Shown here: positions 20,065 through 29,385 of the stretch, piece by piece | Position numbering within the stretch: position 1 is the first letter of the stretch | Layout of the letters: every line of letters begins with the position of its first letter | Assembly (NCBI RefSeq): GCF_028830055.1 | Contig: NZ_CP101655.1 | Span: 5,215,483 to 5,279,482 of the forward strand | DNA from: Pseudomonas serboccidentalis | Lineage (GTDB): Bacteria > Pseudomonadota > Gammaproteobacteria > Pseudomonadales > Pseudomonadaceae | Length of the DNA stretch: 64,000 nt | Reading direction: 5' to 3' | Notes under the pieces: generated by a model | What the model saw: only the letters and a program-made list of their open reading frames with translations | Database searches by the model: none | What the model was told of the DNA's origin: nothing | Made by a program: the position numbers and the translations under genes

Positions 20065-22101
20065 ATGCCTGCCCGTTCCCAGCCCCTTCAACGACGCCTG
20101 ACACCTCTGGCCGCCGCGCTGCTGATTGCCTCGCCGGTGTTCGCTGCCGAGCCGCTCGAGCTACAACCGCAAGTCATCACCGGCAATCCCCTGGGCAGCC
20201 AGACCCTGGCATCGCCCTCGACCGTGCTCAGCGGCGACGACCTCACGTTTCAGCAGAAGGGCAGCCTCGGTGAGACCCTGAACAAACAGCCCGGGGTGTC
20301 CTCGTCGTACTTCGGCCCGGGCGCGAGTCGGCCGATCATTCGCGGTCAGGACGGTGACCGCATTCGCATCCTGCGCAATGGCGTCGGCGCGTTGGACGCC
20401 TCGTCGCTGTCGTACGATCACGCGGTGCCGCTGGACCCGGTCAACGTCGAGCGCATTGAGATCGTCCGTGGCCCGGCGGCTCTGCTGTACGGCGGCAGCG
20501 CGATCGGCGGGGTGGTCAACACCTTCGATAACCGCATCCCCACCGAAGCCATCGACGGCATACACGGCGCCGGCGAGTTGCGCTACGGCGGTGCCGACAC
20601 CACCCGCAGCAGCGCGGGGAAACTGGAGGCCGGCAACGGTCAGTTCGCTTTGCACCTGGATGCCAGCGCTCGTGAGTTCAATGACCTGAAGATTCCCGGT
20701 TACGCCAAGACCGGCGCTGCACGCGCCAACGACGACGGCGATTCGCGCAAGCATCGTCTGGCCAACAGCGACGGTCGCCAGGACGGTGGTGCCGTCGGCG
20801 GTTCCTACACCTGGGATGACGGTTACGCCGGTTTGTCCTACAGCAATTACGATTCGAACTACGGCTCTCCCGCCGAAGACGACGTGCGCATTCGCATGCA
20901 GCAGGAGCACTACGCGTTCGCCTCGGAAATCCGCAACCTCGACGGCCCGTTCAGCTCGATCAAACTCGACGCCGGCTACACCGATTACCAGCACCGGGAA
21001 ATCGAGGGCGGCGAGGTCGGTACCACGTTCAAGAACAAGGGCTACGAAGCTCGGGTCGAGGCCCGGCATCAGCCACTGGGGCCGTTCAACGGGGTGATCG
21101 GCGCCCAGGTCAGCCGCAACGAATTCTCGGCGCTGGGCGAAGAAGCGTTTGTGCCGCACACCGATACCGATGCCGGCGCACTGTTCATTCTGGAAGAGTT
21201 ACAGGCCACCGAGCGCCTGCTGTTCACCCTCGGCGGGCGACTGGAGCACACCACCGTCGATCCGGATGCCAAAGGCAACGAGCGTTTTGCCAACGCCGAC
21301 CGCTCCAGCAGTTTCACCGCCGGCAGCCTGTCGTCCGGCGCGGTGTATACGCTGACGCCGATCTGGTCGGTCGCCGCGACATTGGGCTACACCGAGCGCG
21401 CGCCGACGTTCTATGAGTTGTACGCCAATGGTGCCCACGTCGCGACTGGCACCTATGAAGTCGGCGACGCCGGGCTGTCGAAAGAAAAAGCCGTGTCCAG
21501 CGACCTGGCGTTGCGCTTCGACAACGGCACGCACAAAGGCAGCGTCGGTGTGTTCTATAGCCATTTTTCGAACTACATCGGTCTGCTCGGCACCGGCCGT
21601 ACACTCAATGATGAAGGGGAGGAGGACGCAGGGGGTATTCCCGAATACACCTACTCGGGCGTGCGCGCACGCTTCAGTGGTATCGAGGCGCAGGATCGCT
21701 GGACGCTTGGCGAAAATGCCTACGGCAAGTTTGCTCTGGAGCTGTCAGGCGATTACACCCGCGCCAAGAACCTCGACACCGGCGAAGACCTGCCGCGCAT
21801 CGCGCCACTGCGCTTGAACAGCGGTTTGCTGTGGGAACTGGATCGCTGGCAGGCGCGGATCGATATCGAACACGCCAGCTCGCAGCATCGTGTGCCGGCC
21901 AACGAAAGCAGCACCGATGGCTACACCACGCTGGGCGCCAATGTGGGTTATCACTTTGATGTCGGCCAGAGCAAATGGCTGGCCTTCGTCAACGCCGAGA
22001 ACCTGACCAACCAGACCGTGCGCTACGCCAGTTCGATCCTGCGCGACATCGCGCCGGCAGAAGGGCGCAGCATTCAGGTGGGCTTGCGCACCACGTTCTG
22101 A
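20065..22101 (+). CDS. znuD: TonB-dependent outer-membrane receptor, ZnuD-like zinc receptor
   Basis: 678-residue outer-membrane receptor. A signal peptide ends near AASPVFA-like residues (LIASPVFAAEP). The plug domain follows (RPIIRGQDGDRIRILRNG, then VERIEIVRGPAALLYGGSAIGGVVN), then a 22-strand barrel ending in the terminal phenylalanine (GLRTTF). A TonB box candidate is near the mature N-terminus (LELQPQVITG). The upstream Zur box and the resemblance of the plug to the ZnuD family (P. aeruginosa PA0781 group) point to zinc uptake. Transported form of zinc is not evident; a heme or other metal substrate cannot be excluded from sequence alone. Confidence 0.88.
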   Translation: MPARSQPLQRRLTPLAAALLIASPVFAAEPLELQPQVITGNPLGSQTLASPSTVLSGDDLTFQQKGSLGETLNKQPGVSSSYFGPGASRPIIRGQDGDRIRILRNGVGALDASSLSYDHAVPLDPVNVERIEIVRGPAALLYGGSAIGGVVNTFDNRIPTEAIDGIHGAGELRYGGADTTRSSAGKLEAGNGQFALHLDASAREFNDLKIPGYAKTGAARANDDGDSRKHRLANSDGRQDGGAVGGSYTWDDGYAGLSYSNYDSNYGSPAEDDVRIRMQQEHYAFASEIRNLDGPFSSIKLDAGYTDYQHREIEGGEVGTTFKNKGYEARVEARHQPLGPFNGVIGAQVSRNEFSALGEEAFVPHTDTDAGALFILEELQATERLLFTLGGRLEHTTVDPDAKGNERFANADRSSSFTAGSLSSGAVYTLTPIWSVAATLGYTERAPTFYELYANGAHVATGTYEVGDAGLSKEKAVSSDLALRFDNGTHKGSVGVFYSHFSNYIGLLGTGRTLNDEGEEDAGGIPEYTYSGVRARFSGIEAQDRWTLGENAYGKFALELSGDYTRAKNLDTGEDLPRIAPLRLNSGLLWELDRWQARIDIEHASSQHRVPANESSTDGYTTLGANVGYHFDVGQSKWLAFVNAENLTNQTVRYASSILRDIAPAEGRSIQVGLRTTF

Positions 22102-22122
22102 TTAGTTGACCTGTTAACACTC

Positions 22123-22200
22123 CCCCCTGTAGGAGCTGCCGCAGGCTGCGATCTGTTGATTTTGCTTAAAGATCGCAGCCTGCGGCAGCTCCTACGGGGA
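22123..22200. repeat. type-B REP inverted pair
   Basis: GTAGGAGCTGCCGCAGGCTG core with a perfect inverse and a short AT-rich centre (tgttgattttgctta). It separates the convergent receptor and sulfatase genes. Confidence 0.88.
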
Positions 22201-22208
22201 GTTTGTGA

Positions 22209-24419
22209 TCAGCTCGATTGCGCAGTGTCGTCCTCCGGCACCGGATCCATCAAATCCTCCTGCCCCGGCAACTCAGTGATCACACTGAAATCCGTGACCT
22301 CCACTGCACCCAGCCCATAACCCAGCAAGTGGAACGAGAAGGCCTTGCGCTGTTTCGGGTTGTCGAAACTGAAGTCCATCTCCAATGGCTGATCCGCCGT
22401 GGCGACCATCTCCGTCGGCAGGCCCAGTTGCACGTCCTGTTCGAACTCCTTGGCCTTGAGCTGAATGTACGCCGCCTGCTGCGGATCCACCGAACGCACG
22501 GTCAGGCGCACGCGAGTGTGCGAGCCTTTGGGCATTTCCAGGTATTGCGCGCCGATCAGGTTGTCGGCCCAGTCATCGTTGATCTGCGCCTGCAGCGGGA
22601 TGATGTTGTTGCTGCCGAACTGATAGCGCTGATTGAGCGGCGTGCGCAGCAGCGACAGGTCCAGCGCCATGGCGCGGGCGGCAATCTGTCGGGCGTGCTG
22701 GCTGCTTTCATTGCCCTTGAAGGTGGCGCTGTCGGCAATGAAACCGGCGCTTTGGTAATAGCGGCAGCGGCGCGGCATGTCGCACTCGGAGAAGATCCCC
22801 TGGCCGTTGTGGTAGCGCAGCTTGCCGTTGGTATAGGACATGATTTCGCGCCCGCTGTCGTAGTCGCGAAACAGCGAACGGCCGCTCAACGCCGATGGCA
22901 CCGGCAAGTCGAAATAGTCGAGGATCGACGCGCTCAGATCGACATGGCCATACACCCCGGCATTCAGTCGCGGCAGTTGTGCCTGTTCCGGCGCCAGCGT
23001 CAGGTTGAAGCCCCAGGACGACGCCAGGCGAACGCCATCGATGCCGTGGGATTCGTCCGAGGTGATCACCACCAGTGTGTCTTTCAGCACGCCCTGGCGT
23101 TCGAGACCGCTGAGGAACTGCTCCAGCGCATCGTCGAGATAGCCGACGGCGGCCTGCTTCGGCGTGTCGTAACGCTCCAGGTATTCTTCCGGGGCGGAGT
23201 AGGGCTGGTGCGTGCCGACAGTCAGCAGGGTGAGCATCCACGGTTGCTTCTGTTTCTTCAGTTGGCCGACGTAATCCAGCGCGCCTTCGAAGAACGCCTT
23301 GTCATCCTTGCCCCACGGAAACTCCAGGTAGTTGGCGTTGGTGAACCATTCCAGGCCATGGGTCGCATCGAAACCGATGTGCGGCATGATCTTGTCTTTG
23401 GCCATGAAGCGCAGACCGGCGCCTTGCAGGTAATGCGTGCTGAAGCCGTGCTGGCGCAGCTGCGCCGGCAGACACGCCTGATTGCGCTCCTGCTGGGTGA
23501 GCATTTCCACGCCTTTGGGCGTGCCGTTGTTGAGTTTGTCGTAATCGCCACAGAGCATGGCGTACAGGCCGCGAATGGTCTGATGGGTATGCAGCACGTA
23601 ATCCGGGGTGTTCATGCCGCGCTCGGCCCAGCGGCTGAGATTGGGCATCAGGTCTTCCTGATAACGGCTGCCGATGGCCTCGCGGTTGGCGCGGATGTAG
23701 GCGCCGGGAATGCCTTCCAGCGCGATGATCAGCACGTTGCGCGCCTGACCCGGTGCGGCCAGCAGCTTGTGTCCGTTGAGGTCCAGATCGGTCAGCCCGG
23801 CCATCTGCGGCGCGGGTTCTTCGACGTCACCGTCCAGCCATTCTTCGGCCTGCAACTGCAGATCGGCCACCTGCGAGGCGAGCAAATGATGCGGCAGGTT
23901 GTACAGGCGCCACGGGTCATCATCGTTCGGCCACAGGTTCTGCGCGCCCCAGTGCGCGGCGAACAGCAGCGCCGGCGCGGCCCACACCGTGCGGGGCAGG
24001 GCAGGCGCGGGTTGGCCGCGATTGGCGAAACGGGTCACCAACCAGAGACTCAGCGCCAACAGCAAGGCAATGCCCAGCGCAGGATGGGCGAGGCCGCCAC
24101 CGGTGGAGTTTTCCACGAACTGCGGGTCAATCAGGTAATGCAGGTCGGAAGGGTTCGGCAGTCGGCCGACGGCGCTCACCAGCTCGGCCGTCGCCACCGC
24201 CAGCAGCCCCCAGAACAGCAGCAACGGCAACGCCAGCCACCACGCACGGCGATGCAGCAACACCACCAGCAGGCTGCCGATCGCCAGGTCGGACAAATAG
24301 CCCAACGGCGATGACCAGCCCAACGCCGCGCGCAGGCACACCGGTACGATCAGTACCAGCAGCATCAGGGAAAAGAGGCGGGCGTGCGGCTGCCGCAACC
24401 AACGAAAAAGAACGCTCAC
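22209..24419 (-). CDS. LTA synthase-like sulfatase family membrane protein
   Basis: 736 residues. About five hydrophobic segments occupy residues 15-170, followed by a large periplasmic alkaline-phosphatase-superfamily domain that starts at NVLIIALEGIPGAY. The probable nucleophile is the threonine in THQTIRGLYAMLCG and the C-side metal ligands include SDESHG. This layout matches LtaS/OpgB-type phosphoglycerol transferases, which in Gram-negative bacteria modify periplasmic glucans or envelope glycans. The substrate here is unknown. The C-terminal 130 residues form an extra beta-rich domain. Single gene with a REP at its 3' end. Confidence 0.85.
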   Translation of the reverse strand: MSVLFRWLRQPHARLFSLMLLVLIVPVCLRAALGWSSPLGYLSDLAIGSLLVVLLHRRAWWLALPLLLFWGLLAVATAELVSAVGRLPNPSDLHYLIDPQFVENSTGGGLAHPALGIALLLALSLWLVTRFANRGQPAPALPRTVWAAPALLFAAHWGAQNLWPNDDDPWRLYNLPHHLLASQVADLQLQAEEWLDGDVEEPAPQMAGLTDLDLNGHKLLAAPGQARNVLIIALEGIPGAYIRANREAIGSRYQEDLMPNLSRWAERGMNTPDYVLHTHQTIRGLYAMLCGDYDKLNNGTPKGVEMLTQQERNQACLPAQLRQHGFSTHYLQGAGLRFMAKDKIMPHIGFDATHGLEWFTNANYLEFPWGKDDKAFFEGALDYVGQLKKQKQPWMLTLLTVGTHQPYSAPEEYLERYDTPKQAAVGYLDDALEQFLSGLERQGVLKDTLVVITSDESHGIDGVRLASSWGFNLTLAPEQAQLPRLNAGVYGHVDLSASILDYFDLPVPSALSGRSLFRDYDSGREIMSYTNGKLRYHNGQGIFSECDMPRRCRYYQSAGFIADSATFKGNESSQHARQIAARAMALDLSLLRTPLNQRYQFGSNNIIPLQAQINDDWADNLIGAQYLEMPKGSHTRVRLTVRSVDPQQAAYIQLKAKEFEQDVQLGLPTEMVATADQPLEMDFSFDNPKQRKAFSFHLLGYGLGAVEVTDFSVITELPGQEDLMDPVPEDDTAQSS

Positions 24420-24753
24420 AAAAAGACCTTCCAGCCATCAAACCGTCATAAAAGTGTGCGCGATGATACCAAGGGTGGGCTGCCTGATCGCCCTTTTAAA
24501 CACCGGGCTGATCTGCGTCCGCCAGTGCGGCACAAGGCGTGAAACCGCGTCCGGTATACGTGTCAGGCCGATAGCGGCGAATGGACGGGGGTGATACCGA
24601 CGGCAGATTTATTGTTTCAGACTGTTTAAGGTTTGCCGTCGCAGGCCCTGGCTGGCCGCGTTTCTGGACAGGGTGGTGACCACTCAGTAGCATTCGAGCC
24701 CAACGGATTTTCCCTTTGCACGTCGCCCGGCGTGGATCTCTCAAGGAATCGGC
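24420..24753. other. intergenic region, no recognised feature
   Basis: 334 bp between the divergent sulfatase and small membrane protein genes. It should carry both promoters. I see no repeat, RNA gene or convincing small coding frame; an open minus-strand frame across 24496-24957 has no coding character and overlaps the real gene. Confidence 0.5.
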
Positions 24754-25248
24754 ATGCGCGACACCCCCAATGTCCAACAACGAACCGTCGTGACCCTGGT
24801 CAACGGCGAGATTCACCGTGAAACCCAGGTCAGTTTCAGCTCGGTGTCGGTGGTCAATGGCGAGGTTCGAGTGCATACCACTGACGGCGATCGAATAGAC
24901 GTTCAGGTGCCCGGGGCGGACTTCTCCCTGCGCTTTGATCTGGACGGGATGCAGCAAATTCCGCTGGCGCAGCAGACGCCGGTTGAAACGGTGCCTGTCG
25001 ATGACAGCCTGAAGTTGTTCACCGGGAAAACCGTGCTGATCACCGTCGGATTGTGGACGGTGGTCAATTGGGTGACGGGGTGGCTGGGGTTCTTCGCGGC
25101 GGTCGGTTATCTCGGCTATCGCTGGCGTCAGGTGCTCAAGCGCAAGCAGCAGTTGGCTGAGGTAAAAACGCAGAAACCCGCACCTGTTTCCCGCTCGGGG
25201 ATGTCCAGAGAAAGCGTGCGCAATGCATTGGCCCGCAAGCGCCCCTGA
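24754..25248 (+). CDS. small membrane protein of unknown function
   Basis: 164 residues. The first 90 are polar and strand-like (QQRTVVTLVNGEIHRETQ, then VHTTDGDRIDVQVPG). One long or two short hydrophobic helices follow at about residues 95-128 (TVLITVGLWTVVNWVTGWLG...), then a basic tail RKQQ...RKRP. No signal peptide, so the N-terminal domain is probably cytoplasmic. AAGGAA stands 7 bases before the ATG, which supports the start. No family recognised. A strong terminator follows 15 bp after the stop. Confidence 0.7.
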   Translation: MRDTPNVQQRTVVTLVNGEIHRETQVSFSSVSVVNGEVRVHTTDGDRIDVQVPGADFSLRFDLDGMQQIPLAQQTPVETVPVDDSLKLFTGKTVLITVGLWTVVNWVTGWLGFFAAVGYLGYRWRQVLKRKQQLAEVKTQKPAPVSRSGMSRESVRNALARKRP

Positions 25249-25256
25249 ACGACGCG

Positions 25257-25301
25257 AAAAAAAACGGGGCGGCCTGATGATTCAGGCCGCCCCGTTTTTT
25301 A
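25257..25301. terminator. bidirectional intrinsic terminator
   Basis: Fourteen-base perfect stem ACGGGGCGGCCTGA with a four-base loop, with an A-run on the left and T-run on the right, so it can work on both strands. It ends the small membrane protein gene and the convergent PCuAC gene. Confidence 0.93.
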
Positions 25302-25317
25302 TTACCGCTCAGTCAGA

Positions 25318-25797
25318 TCAATGCATTTTGCTGTGATCGTGGCCTTGCATATTGGTCAGCGAACGGACTTCGGCTTTCACCTCAACGGTCTCTTTCTCGC
25401 CCTTGGCGTTTTCCACGGTCAGGGTCAGCGGCACGCTTTCGCCTTCCTTGAGCTGGCCGTTCAGACCCATCAGCATCACGTGGTAGCCATTCGGGTCGAA
25501 GGTGACCGCTTTGCCGGCCGGCAGGTCGACCGACTTGACCGGGCCCATGCTCATCACGTCGTTCTTCATCGACATTTCGTGGATCTGCACATCTTTGGCC
25601 ACCGGCGAGGCCACGCTCAGCAGTTTGCTGTCGCTGTCGGCGGTGACGGTCATGAATGCGCCGCTGGCCGATTGGGTCGGCACGGTCGCACGCACCCAGG
25701 CGTCGTCGACCTGGGTCTGGGCCGAGGCTTGAAACGCCAGGCCCAACAGGGACAGACCGAAAACGGCGCGTTTGATGTTGTTCAGAACGGGGTGCAT
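25318..25797 (-). CDS. periplasmic copper chaperone PCu(A)C
   Basis: 159-residue secreted protein that delivers Cu(I) to the CuA or CuB site of cytochrome oxidase. A signal peptide occupies residues 1-26 (cleavage after FQASAQ). The metal site is visible as HEMSMKNDVMSM followed by YHVMLMG (the H-x10-M-x21-H-x-M type arrangement), and the tail HDHSKMH may add copper ligands. I chose the ATG at 25797; an in-frame extension upstream overlaps the Sco gene in a wrong frame and is not real. Its start overlaps the Sco stop (TGATG). Confidence 0.92.
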   Translation of the reverse strand: MHPVLNNIKRAVFGLSLLGLAFQASAQTQVDDAWVRATVPTQSASGAFMTVTADSDSKLLSVASPVAKDVQIHEMSMKNDVMSMGPVKSVDLPAGKAVTFDPNGYHVMLMGLNGQLKEGESVPLTLTVENAKGEKETVEVKAEVRSLTNMQGHDHSKMH

Positions 25798-26402
25798 CAG
25801 CAGACCTCCATAACGGTGAGCAAATCTTCCGTGCACTCTTGTGCCGAAAGCGATACAGACAGACCCATGCGCAGCTGGCCGCGCGAGTCGTAGACGTAAC
25901 TGGTGGACGTGTGGGAGATGGTGTAGGTGTCGCCCGCCGGCACTTTCTCGTAGAACACGTCGAATTCCTTGGCGGTGGCCTTGGTTTCTTCCAGCGTGCC
26001 GTACAGCGCGACGAAGCTCGGGTCGAAGGCTTTGACGTAGGCGTCGAGGATTTGCGGCGTGTCGCGTTCCGGGTCCAGGGTGATGAAGATCACCTGTAGA
26101 CGGTCGCCGTCCTTGCCCATCAGCTTCTTGATTTGCGCCGCGCGGGCGAGGGTGGTCGGGCACACCGCCGGGCATTGGGTGAAGCCGAAGAAGATCATCG
26201 GCATCATGCCGCGGAAGCTCGACAGCGTCATGGTTTCGCCGTCGATGTTCTTCAGTTTGAAGGTGCGTCCGAGGATCTTGTCACTCAGGTCCTTGCCGTA
26301 CTTGTACGACAGTTGGCCACGGGTGTCGCAGCCGGTGAGCAGGCCCAGGCCCAGTACGCCCATTCCCGCAAGCACCTTGCGGCGAGTCAACAAAGCCGTC
26401 AT
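25797..26402 (-). CDS. Sco1/SenC-type copper chaperone lipoprotein
   Basis: 201 residues, thioredoxin fold. The signal region TRRKVLAGMG...LLTGC ends in a lipobox cysteine C25, so it is probably a periplasm-facing lipoprotein; the double arginine hints at Tat export but lacks the full motif. The Sco copper site is complete: C77 and C81 in CPAVC and H163 in ISHTSTS. It helps load copper into cytochrome c oxidase together with PCuAC, with which it forms an overlapping two-gene operon. The oxidase and heme A genes are not in this window. Confidence 0.92.
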   Translation of the reverse strand: MTALLTRRKVLAGMGVLGLGLLTGCDTRGQLSYKYGKDLSDKILGRTFKLKNIDGETMTLSSFRGMMPMIFFGFTQCPAVCPTTLARAAQIKKLMGKDGDRLQVIFITLDPERDTPQILDAYVKAFDPSFVALYGTLEETKATAKEFDVFYEKVPAGDTYTISHTSTSYVYDSRGQLRMGLSVSLSAQECTEDLLTVMEVC

Positions 26403-26608
26403 CTAATACCGCCTTTTGCAGCCCGTCAGTCGGCAGGACTGGCGGGGGGTTAACCGTAAAAGCGGCGCATGATACCAAACTGAAGGCAACCGCCGGCCGC
26501 GGATCGCCGCGCAGCATAGGATCGGGCGACAAAAGGTGTAAGAAAAAGTGACGAGTGCCTACTGGACACTGACCTCATTGGTGCGCGAGCTGTCGATGCT
26601 GTTCGCGA

Positions 26609-27403
26609 TCAGGCCCCGGCCATCCAGCGCGCCAGACCATGCCGCCCGCTGACCCCGAGTTTGGCGGTCGCACGCTTGAGGTAGGTCTCGACCGAGCTGC
26701 TCTTGACCCGTAGCTTCTCGGCCAGTTGTGGCACGGTGCCGCCGCTCAGCAGCCCGAGGCAGACCTCCTTCTCCCGGACCGACAAGACGATGCCGCCCAG
26801 CGCCAGACGTTCATCGAACACCTGCTGCAACGGCGCCTGCTCCAGGTCCGCCAGTGGCAGGCGCGGCTGTTTGGCGATGATCTGCCGACTGAGCTGCGCG
26901 TGGCGCTCGATCAGGGGCAGCAGGGTGTCGGACAGGCTTTTGAGAAACGACAGCTCCGGCAGGGAAAACACCCGTTGCGTATGCGGTCGATAGAACGAGA
27001 TGACACAACGGCGGTTGGAGGTGCGAGACACCAGATTGCACTGGTGCACGCTGTGCTGCGGATGTCGGGGCTGGAGCGACGCTTTGAGTTGAATCAGCAG
27101 TGAGTCATTCATCTCGATCATCTTCTGCAACAGCGGATGATCGTCCGGGCGCAGCAACGAATCCGGCGCCGGGAAGGTCTGCGGCAGGCCGGCGCTGCCC
27201 AGCGCCTTGATCTCGACCACGCTGGCCTGGCGTTCGTCCAGCGTCCATTCGCTGAGATCGACGCGGTTGACCGGCACCAGCGTGTCGACCAACTGGAACA
27301 GGTTGCTGGCGAAATGATCATCGCCAGTGCTGGCAATCAGTTCCCCCAGTTGCCAGTAGAAATGCGGGTTTTCCATGTTGCGAATGCTGCCGGTCAGATT
27401 CAT
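26609..27403 (-). CDS. LuxR-type helix-turn-helix regulator (paralogue 1)
   Basis: 264 residues. The C-terminal 65 residues are a LuxR/GerE DNA-binding domain (LSVREKEVCLGLLSGGTVPQ, then SVETYLKRATAKLGVSGRH). The N-terminal 190 residues have no response-regulator aspartate pocket or autoinducer-binding signature that I can see; they may sense through an unknown ligand. The next gene upstream on the same strand is a clear paralogue with the same domain order and matching segments (ELIASTGDDHF against KVIASTGSRHF). Target unknown. Start at 27403 has AAGG close by (2-base spacing); ATG at 27376 is an alternative. Confidence 0.85.
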   Translation of the reverse strand: MNLTGSIRNMENPHFYWQLGELIASTGDDHFASNLFQLVDTLVPVNRVDLSEWTLDERQASVVEIKALGSAGLPQTFPAPDSLLRPDDHPLLQKMIEMNDSLLIQLKASLQPRHPQHSVHQCNLVSRTSNRRCVISFYRPHTQRVFSLPELSFLKSLSDTLLPLIERHAQLSRQIIAKQPRLPLADLEQAPLQQVFDERLALGGIVLSVREKEVCLGLLSGGTVPQLAEKLRVKSSSVETYLKRATAKLGVSGRHGLARWMAGA

Positions 27404-27449
27404 ATCCTTATCATCCCTGGTTCCGAGTCATCACCGAGTCGTCTGCTTT

Positions 27450-28313
27450 TTATGTAAAAGCCGCCCACGCAATCGCCTCTCCTTGAAACTGATCCGGGGC
27501 GGGATTCAAGCCGATGGTTTTATCCCGCGTCGCAATCTCAGGGACAACGGGTTCAGGCAGCGGAGGTGGCGTGGTGTGGTGGGTGTCGTCGGGTGAATAC
27601 ATCCAGCGCATCAACGAGTGCCGGCCGCTGATCCCGAGTTTGATCGCGGCGCGTTTGAGGTAGCTTTCCACGGTATTGACCTTCAACTGCAACTGCTCGG
27701 CCAGCTCCGGCGCAGTGCGCCCGGCGAGCAGGCCGACGCACACCTCTGTCTCGCGATTGGACAGGCTCAGGCCCAACTGCTGCAGGCGTTCGCCGAAGCG
27801 CTGGCGCAGGTTGCCCAGGCCCGGTTGTGTGCCGTCGGCGTTGGGCGACTGATCGTGGGCGTTGGCCCGTACCGGTTGCAGGGCATGAATGTGTTTTTCG
27901 ACCATCGGCAACAGCACCGGAGAAATATCCTCCAACAAGCTTCGCTCCTGGGCCGAGAAGCGCTGCGACTGATCGTTGCGATACACCGAGATCACATAGC
28001 GGTAACCGTCCTTGCGCCGGGTCAGGTGCAGTTGCGAGGCTTCGGCGCTGGTCGGGTGTAGGTCAGCCAGCTCGGCGGTGCGCGCGGCACTGTGCTCGGA
28101 GAACAACGTTTCGGCCAGCAGGGCCGGGTCTTTGCCGATGTCCGCCTGGCGGCGGTTCGCGGTGTGGCCCATCGGCTCAACGCGCAACTGGCGGATGTGC
28201 GTGGCGTCCACCGCGAGTTGAGTCTGGATCAGGTCATGCAACATCCGCGGGAAGTGCCGGCTGCCGGTGCTGGCGATGACTTTACCGATCTGAGGGAACA
28301 GGTGTGAGTTCAT
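27450..28313 (-). CDS. LuxR-type helix-turn-helix regulator (paralogue 2)
   Basis: 287 residues from the ATG at 28313 (MNSHLFPQIGKV), chosen by alignment with the adjacent paralogue; 28322 is nearly as good. The LuxR domain is LSNRETEVCVGLLAGRTAPELAE followed by VESYLKRAAIKLGISGRH, then a 40-residue proline- and threonine-rich tail (DDTHHTTPPPLPEP...) that the paralogue lacks. The N-terminal domain has no known sensor motif. A 46-bp gap separates the two regulators, so they may be cotranscribed. Neighbour on the other side is a universal stress protein gene on the same strand. Confidence 0.84.
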   Translation of the reverse strand: MNSHLFPQIGKVIASTGSRHFPRMLHDLIQTQLAVDATHIRQLRVEPMGHTANRRQADIGKDPALLAETLFSEHSAARTAELADLHPTSAEASQLHLTRRKDGYRYVISVYRNDQSQRFSAQERSLLEDISPVLLPMVEKHIHALQPVRANAHDQSPNADGTQPGLGNLRQRFGERLQQLGLSLSNRETEVCVGLLAGRTAPELAEQLQLKVNTVESYLKRAAIKLGISGRHSLMRWMYSPDDTHHTTPPPLPEPVVPEIATRDKTIGLNPAPDQFQGEAIAWAAFT

Positions 28314-28461
28314 AAGCGTCATCCATGATTGACAGGTGAAACGATCCATTCCTGACCTTGCATCGACCGTGTTCCCTGGTCGACACAATGTCAGGAATTG
28401 GATCCTATCCTAGTACAACGTTTGGAAGACGGTTTAATGCAGGTGTTATTGGCTCATCACC

Positions 28462-29385
28462 TCATTCGAGCCTTTCCGGCGCCACCACCCACACGCTGCA
28501 CGGCATTCTGTACAGCAGGTGTTCGACGGTGCTGCCGATCAGGCGGCCCAGGCCCCGATGAGCGACGCGGCCCATGACAATCATGTCGATGTCATACGCG
28601 TCGGCGTAGCTGGCGAGGACCTTGGCCGGATCGCCCATGATCATGTGCTGGTTTTCTGCCGGAATGTCGTTGCGCTCGGCCAATTCACGGAAGGCTTCGC
28701 CCTGGGCGTCGAACAGCAACTTGGCGGCGTTTGAGGAGAAGAACGCCGAGGCACGGTCGAAGCCGAATTCGGCGGCGCTGATCGAGGACAGGTCATGGGC
28801 GTAGATCACGTCGAGTTCAGCGTTGCACGAGCTTGCCAGTTTGCTGGCTTCGTACAGAATCCGGTCGTTGAGGCCTTTGTATTGACCGTCGCGATGGAAC
28901 GGGTCGACCGCCGCGACAATCCGGCGCGGCAGGGCGTGTTGCACATGGCTGACGAAGTGCAGCGGCACCGGGCATTCACGCAGCAGGTGCACATCCAGCG
29001 GGGTGAACATCAGGCGCGACAGCAGCGATTCGTGATCCAGCGCCTTGATCAGCGCCGCCATCGGTTGTTCGCGCAGGTGGATGAGGATTTCCTGCAACGG
29101 CCGTTCGACCCAGACCACTTCCGTGGTGACGTGCACGCCAAGCTTGCGCAGCGGCCGGGCCTGATCTTCGAGCCATTGGTGATGGCGCTCGACGTAGCCC
29201 AGACGCATCTGCTCCAGCGCCTGTTCGTTGACCAGCCCGGCGGTGGCCAGGCCTTCCAGGTAGTCGAACGCGACGATGTGCAACGCTGCATCGGACGCCT
29301 TGGCCAGGGCGGCTGCGCGTTCGAAAGCTGGGCTGTTTTTCATCAGCGGCGACACCACCAGCATGAAACGCGATTGCTCAGACAT
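28462..29385 (-). CDS. tandem universal stress protein (UspA family)
   Basis: 307 residues made of two Usp domains (about 1-145 and 150-305). The second ends in the nucleotide-binding signature MGRVAHRGLGRLIGSTVEHLL followed by SVWVVAP, the G-2x-G-9x-G-S/T type, so ATP binding is likely. The first domain lacks that loop. Role in the family: survival under stress such as oxygen limitation. It is one of four paralogues in 28.4-38.1 kb. A one-mismatch FNR/Anr palindrome lies 103 bp upstream of its start (29488-29501). Confidence 0.93.
   Translation of the reverse strand: MSEQSRFMLVVSPLMKNSPAFERAAALAKASDAALHIVAFDYLEGLATAGLVNEQALEQMRLGYVERHHQWLEDQARPLRKLGVHVTTEVVWVERPLQEILIHLREQPMAALIKALDHESLLSRLMFTPLDVHLLRECPVPLHFVSHVQHALPRRIVAAVDPFHRDGQYKGLNDRILYEASKLASSCNAELDVIYAHDLSSISAAEFGFDRASAFFSSNAAKLLFDAQGEAFRELAERNDIPAENQHMIMGDPAKVLASYADAYDIDMIVMGRVAHRGLGRLIGSTVEHLLYRMPCSVWVVAPERLE

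Noticed and set aside
22218-24314. 698-codon plus-strand frame opposite the sulfatase gene
   Set aside because: Antisense shadow of a high-GC gene; composition is arginine/glutamine-rich without motifs.
24496-24957. Minus-strand frame of 153 codons overlapping the small membrane protein gene
   Set aside because: No ribosome site and no coding character; plus-strand gene has both.
26547-26650. Short plus-strand frame starting GTG (VTSAYWTLTSLVREL)
   Set aside because: Only 34 codons, overlaps the end of the LuxR gene on the other strand and has no ribosome site.
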